NCBI GenBank assembly: GCA_035758845.1
Contig: DASTVZ010000140.1
Span: forward strand, 1-64,000
DNA from: JALZOC01 sp035758845
GTDB taxonomy: Bacteria > Acidobacteriota > Vicinamibacteria > Vicinamibacterales > 2-12-FULL-66-21
DNA: 64,000 nt
Direction of reading: 5' to 3'
Each line of letters opens with the position of its first letter. Within the stretch, counting starts at the first letter, position 1. Below, piece after piece: positions 60,720-64,000 of this stretch. The position numbers and the translations under genes were made by a program. Under the pieces are notes generated by a model. That model did no database searches. It worked only from the letters and a program-made list of their open reading frames with translations, and had not been told where the DNA came from.

Positions 60720-62456
60720 CTATCGTTCCCCGTCCGGCGCTGTCAAATTGGAGGGTGTCGACGCCTTTGAATTATCGACGCGCCTCTCGTTGACGCCGTA
60801 GGCCGTACCATCCGGCGCAATCCAGATGGATTCGGCATCTCCTTGCCGACTGCCTTGCCGAATTGAATGTCCCATCCCGGTGAGCGAACTCAATACCGTT
60901 TCGGCTGGCGCGCCTTCACGCTCAATCGAGACGCTGTCGGGCAGCCACTGATGATGCAGCCGCGGGAGATCGACCGCTTCGCGACCGGTCAGGCCGTACT
61001 CCACGACACCGAACACAATCGTGAAGACCGTGTTGATGATCGTTCTGCCGCCGGGTGATCCGGTGATCAACACCAGCTTGCCATTCCTCGTGACCATCGT
61101 CGGCGTCATCGAGCTCAGCATGCGCTTGCCCGGATCGATCAAGTTTGCCGGCGTGCCGATGTCTCCGCGTGTGTTGGTCTCGCCAGGCTTCTTGTTGAAG
61201 TCTCCCATCTCGTTATTGAGGATGAACCCGGCACCGCTCACGACCACGTGCGAACCGAACCCACCCTCGAGCGTGTACGTGCTCGCGACCGCCATTCCGT
61301 TGCGATCGATCACGGAGAAATGAGTGGTCTCGTCGGGTTCCGGTGACGGCACCGGTGAGACGATGTCACGACCCAGTTCCACGCTGCTGGACGCTCTTCC
61401 CGGATCGATCGTGGTCGAGACCATCCGCGCGTGCCGCTTCGACGTCAACTCGCCGACAGGCACTTTCACGAAATCGGGATCGCCGAGGCTCCGCGCGCGG
61501 TCCAGATACGCTCGACGCATGGCTTCGATCTGAAGGTGAATCGAAGGCGCCGTCAGCAGCCCCTTCGATTTCAGGTTGTACGGTTCGAGGATGTTGAGCA
61601 TCTCGATGAGGGCGACCCCTCCTGAACTTGGCGGCGGCATCGAGATGATTTCGTAGTCGCGATACTTTCCTCTGACCGGTTTTCGAGTTTTCGCCTGGTA
61701 GGCAGCGAGATCCTGCTTCGTAATCAAGCCACCGTGCGCCTTCATCTCGTCGGCAATGCGATCGGCAATCCAGCCCTTGTAGAACACGTCGGCGCCTTCC
61801 GTCGCAATCGCGCGAAGCGACTTGCCGAGATCGGCGAGGACGATGCGATCGCCTTCGGTCCATTCACCGCCGCCGGGCTTGCCATACGCGGCGACCGATG
61901 CGGGAAACAGCTTCATCGCGCCGGCAAGTTGTGCATTCAGGTCCCGGGCGAGTCCGGCCGGCAGAACGAATCCCTGCTCCGCGAGAACGACAGCGGGCAT
62001 GACGACGTCTCTCCACGGCAATTTCCCGAACCGCTTGTGCGCGAGCTCGAGACCACGTACCGTTCCGGGGACGCCTGGCGCGAGATATCCGGTATTGGTG
62101 AGTTCCCTCACAATCTGACCGTCGCTGCCGAGATACATCTCTCGAGTGGATCGCAGCGGCGCGCGCTCGCGATAGTCGAATGCCGTGACGCGGCCGTTCG
62201 GCGTGCGAACGATCATGAATCCGCCGCCGCCGATATTGCCGGCACTCGGATGTGTGACGGCGAGCGCGAATGCGGTCGCGACGGCAGCGTCGACAGCATT
62301 TCCACCGCGCGCGAGGACCGAAGCTCCGGCATCGCAGGCAGTCGCCGATGTGCAGACGACGACCCCGTCCTTGCCCTCGATGCCCAGATCGTTGGTTCGC
62401 GAAGCGGCTGAAACCGTGAAGAGACAGAAAGCAGCGAGGATCAGTAAACCGCGCAT
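60720..62456 (-). CDS. ggt: Gamma-glutamyltransferase
   Basis: Exported enzyme that cleaves glutathione and transfers gamma-glutamyl groups. The 578-residue precursor self-cleaves before a Thr: the catalytic Thr is the second Thr of DETTHFSVIDRNG. Other family blocks are GGNAVDAAVATAFALAVTHP (large subunit), SGPGGGVALIEML-like SSGGVALIEMLNIL and SSMTPTMVTRNGKL with GSPGGRTIINTV (small subunit). A signal peptide (MRGLLILAAFCLFTVSAASR) precedes. Start ATG 62456 follows GAGG; ATG 62471 is an alternative. It lies directly upstream of the his leader on the same strand. Confidence 0.93.
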   Translation of the reverse strand: MRGLLILAAFCLFTVSAASRTNDLGIEGKDGVVVCTSATACDAGASVLARGGNAVDAAVATAFALAVTHPSAGNIGGGGFMIVRTPNGRVTAFDYRERAPLRSTREMYLGSDGQIVRELTNTGYLAPGVPGTVRGLELAHKRFGKLPWRDVVMPAVVLAEQGFVLPAGLARDLNAQLAGAMKLFPASVAAYGKPGGGEWTEGDRIVLADLGKSLRAIATEGADVFYKGWIADRIADEMKAHGGLITKQDLAAYQAKTRKPVRGKYRDYEIISMPPPSSGGVALIEMLNILEPYNLKSKGLLTAPSIHLQIEAMRRAYLDRARSLGDPDFVKVPVGELTSKRHARMVSTTIDPGRASSSVELGRDIVSPVPSPEPDETTHFSVIDRNGMAVASTYTLEGGFGSHVVVSGAGFILNNEMGDFNKKPGETNTRGDIGTPANLIDPGKRMLSSMTPTMVTRNGKLVLITGSPGGRTIINTVFTIVFGVVEYGLTGREAVDLPRLHHQWLPDSVSIEREGAPAETVLSSLTGMGHSIRQGSRQGDAESIWIAPDGTAYGVNERRVDNSKASTPSNLTAPDGER

Positions 62457-62615
62457 CAAAACCTCAGCCATGTTGCTCCATCCGTGGAAGCTTACAATGA
62501 CGGCGCGCGGCACGAGAATTGAACTGGACCGCGGCATCACACGGGCGACGCCCGGAAGACGGACAGCGGCGGCCAGAATCGCTGCGATCCGTACGGTTTT
62601 TAGTCGGAGCGCAGC

Positions 62616-64000
62616 ATGCAGATCTGGCCCGGAAAGCCTTATCCACTGGGCGCAACCTACGATGGCACTGGTACGAACTTTTCGGTGTTTTCAGAAGCGG
62701 CCGAGCGCGTCGAACTGTGCTTGTTCGACGATCACGAACGGGAAACACGCTTCGATCTTCCGGAGAGCACCGCGCTCTGCTGGCACGGCTACCTGCCAAA
62801 CGTCCGCCCGGGTCAGCGCTATGGATTTCGCGTCCACGGCAAGTGGGAACCGGACAACGGTCTTTGGTGCAATCCGTCCAAAGTGCTGCTCGACCCCTAC
62901 GCGAAAGCTGTCGACGGCTTGTGGGACTGGAGCGAAGCGGTTTTTCCCTATCACTTCGCGGCGCCCGAGAACTCCAAGAACGAGCTCGATAGTGCACCCT
63001 TCGTTGCCAAGAGCGTCGTCGTCAATCCATTCTTCGACTGGGGAAACGATCGCCAGCCCAATACGCCGTGGCACCGCACGGTCGTGTACGAAACGCACGT
63101 CAAAGGTTTCAGCCGCACGAATTCGGCCATACCCGACGAGTTGCGCGGCACTTATGCAGGTCTCGCACACCCATCGTCGATCGAGTACTTGAAGAATCTC
63201 GGTATCACCGCGGTCGAACTGCTGCCCGTTCATCAGTTCGTGCAGGACTCCACGCTTCTGGAACGAGGTCTTCGCAACTACTGGGGCTACAATTCCATTG
63301 GATACCTTGCCCCGCATAACGAGTATTCAGCCGGCGGGCAATGCGGTGAGCAGGTGCTCGAATTCAAGCATCTGGTCAAGACTCTGCATGCCGCCGGCAT
63401 CGAAGTCATTCTCGACGTCGTCTACAACCACCCGGCAGAGGGCAATCATCTCGGGCCGATGCTGTCGTTCAAAGGGATCGATAACGCTGCTTACTACAGG
63501 CTGGTGGGCGACAAGCGCCGCTACTACATGGACTACACGGGGACCGGCAACACGCTGAACATGCGTCACCCGCATGTGCTGCAGTTGATCATGGACAGCC
63601 TGCGTTACTGGGTTCTCGAAATGCACGTCGACGGCTTCCGCTTCGATCTTGCGGCCACGCTCGCGCGCGAACTGCACGACGTCGATCGGCTGTCGTCGTT
63701 CTTCGATCTGATTCAACAAGATCCGGTCGTCAGTCAGGTGAAGCTGATCGCCGAACCCTGGGACATCGGCGAGGGCGGGTATCAGGTCGGAAATTTCCCG
63801 CCGCTCTGGTCTGAATGGAATGGCAAGTACCGTGACACGGTCCGTGATTTCTGGCGCGGCACGGATCAGACAATCGCGGAGTTTGGATGGCGCTTCACCG
63901 GCAGTTCCGACTTGTACCAGGGAACAGGCCGGCGCCCTTACGCAAGTATCAATTTCATTACCGCGCACGACGGGTTTACGCTTCGCGATCTCGTGTCGCA
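62616..64000 (+). CDS. glgX: Glycogen debranching enzyme GlgX (partial, 3' end outside window)
   Basis: The first 461 codons of a glycogen debranching (isoamylase-type) GH13 enzyme that removes alpha-1,6 branches. N-terminal CBM48-like domain (GTNFSVFSEAAERVELCLFD), then the GH13 blocks ILDVVYNHPAEGN, HVDGFRFDLAATLARE with nucleophile Asp344, LIAEPWDIG with acid/base Glu380 and FITAHDGFTLRDL with Asp452. Start ATG 62616 follows GGAG. It is divergent from ggt. The window ends before the C-terminal domain, so completeness cannot be checked. Confidence 0.95.
   Translation, partial: MQIWPGKPYPLGATYDGTGTNFSVFSEAAERVELCLFDDHERETRFDLPESTALCWHGYLPNVRPGQRYGFRVHGKWEPDNGLWCNPSKVLLDPYAKAVDGLWDWSEAVFPYHFAAPENSKNELDSAPFVAKSVVVNPFFDWGNDRQPNTPWHRTVVYETHVKGFSRTNSAIPDELRGTYAGLAHPSSIEYLKNLGITAVELLPVHQFVQDSTLLERGLRNYWGYNSIGYLAPHNEYSAGGQCGEQVLEFKHLVKTLHAAGIEVILDVVYNHPAEGNHLGPMLSFKGIDNAAYYRLVGDKRRYYMDYTGTGNTLNMRHPHVLQLIMDSLRYWVLEMHVDGFRFDLAATLARELHDVDRLSSFFDLIQQDPVVSQVKLIAEPWDIGEGGYQVGNFPPLWSEWNGKYRDTVRDFWRGTDQTIAEFGWRFTGSSDLYQGTGRRPYASINFITAHDGFTLRDLVS

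Overview
The window is high-GC chromosomal DNA from a free-living heterotrophic bacterium. Gene content suggests an Acidobacteriota-like organism, perhaps Vicinamibacteria: secreted DUF885, S9 and M28 peptidases, a DUF1800/DUF1501 pair, a Tat-dependent amidase, and a bacterial Vms1/eRF1-like protein. That placement rests on gene flavour only and is an inference. About fifty genes are packed on both strands. There is no rRNA, prophage or CRISPR array; one tRNA (CAU anticodon) and one IS110-type element are present.

Layout. 0.2-5 kb: orphan radical SAM protein, small SpoVG-like protein, divergent acpS/pgeF, RNase HI and a zinc-ribbon coiled-coil protein. 5-11.5 kb (minus strand): tRNA, then rpoD, dnaG and mutS2. 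11.6-19.2 kb: larB, a membrane glycosyltransferase, citrate synthase, amidase, and small secreted or membrane proteins. 19.3-23 kb: ada, the IS110-type element (20358-22114) and a PhzF-family gene. 23.2-33.4 kb (plus strand): topoisomerase subunit A, a PQQ-propeller protein, sucA, sucB, topoisomerase subunit B. 33.5-53.7 kb: mixed metabolism and secreted enzymes, including a quinone oxidoreductase, FRG-domain protein, pncB, peptidases, VTT membrane protein, Vms1-like protein, FAD oxidoreductase, DUF1800/DUF1501, PlsC-like acyltransferase, an archaeal-type ATPase and a DUF4097 protein. 53.8-60.7 kb (minus strand): the histidine operon hisI-G-D-C-B-H-F-A behind a His-rich leader peptide and attenuator. 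60.7-64 kb: gamma-glutamyltransferase and the start of glgX, which is cut by the window edge.

The most unusual signal lies between the genes. Many spacers hold degenerate short tandem repeats with a 7-base period (10 bases at one locus). The unit differs from locus to locus, the repeats are often arranged as two inverted arms, and they nearly always start at or inside the stop codon of a gene. Some run into coding sequence: they write the same C-terminal tail onto the unrelated PgeF-like and PlsC-like proteins, and they form an in-frame insert in MutS2. Separately, a family of GC-rich hairpin repeats sits in other spacers, including two places within the his operon. An inverted repeat shared by the IS110-type element ends recurs at the hisC-hisB junction, and a double GTTACG-N8-CGTAAC palindrome stands in front of the ATPase gene.
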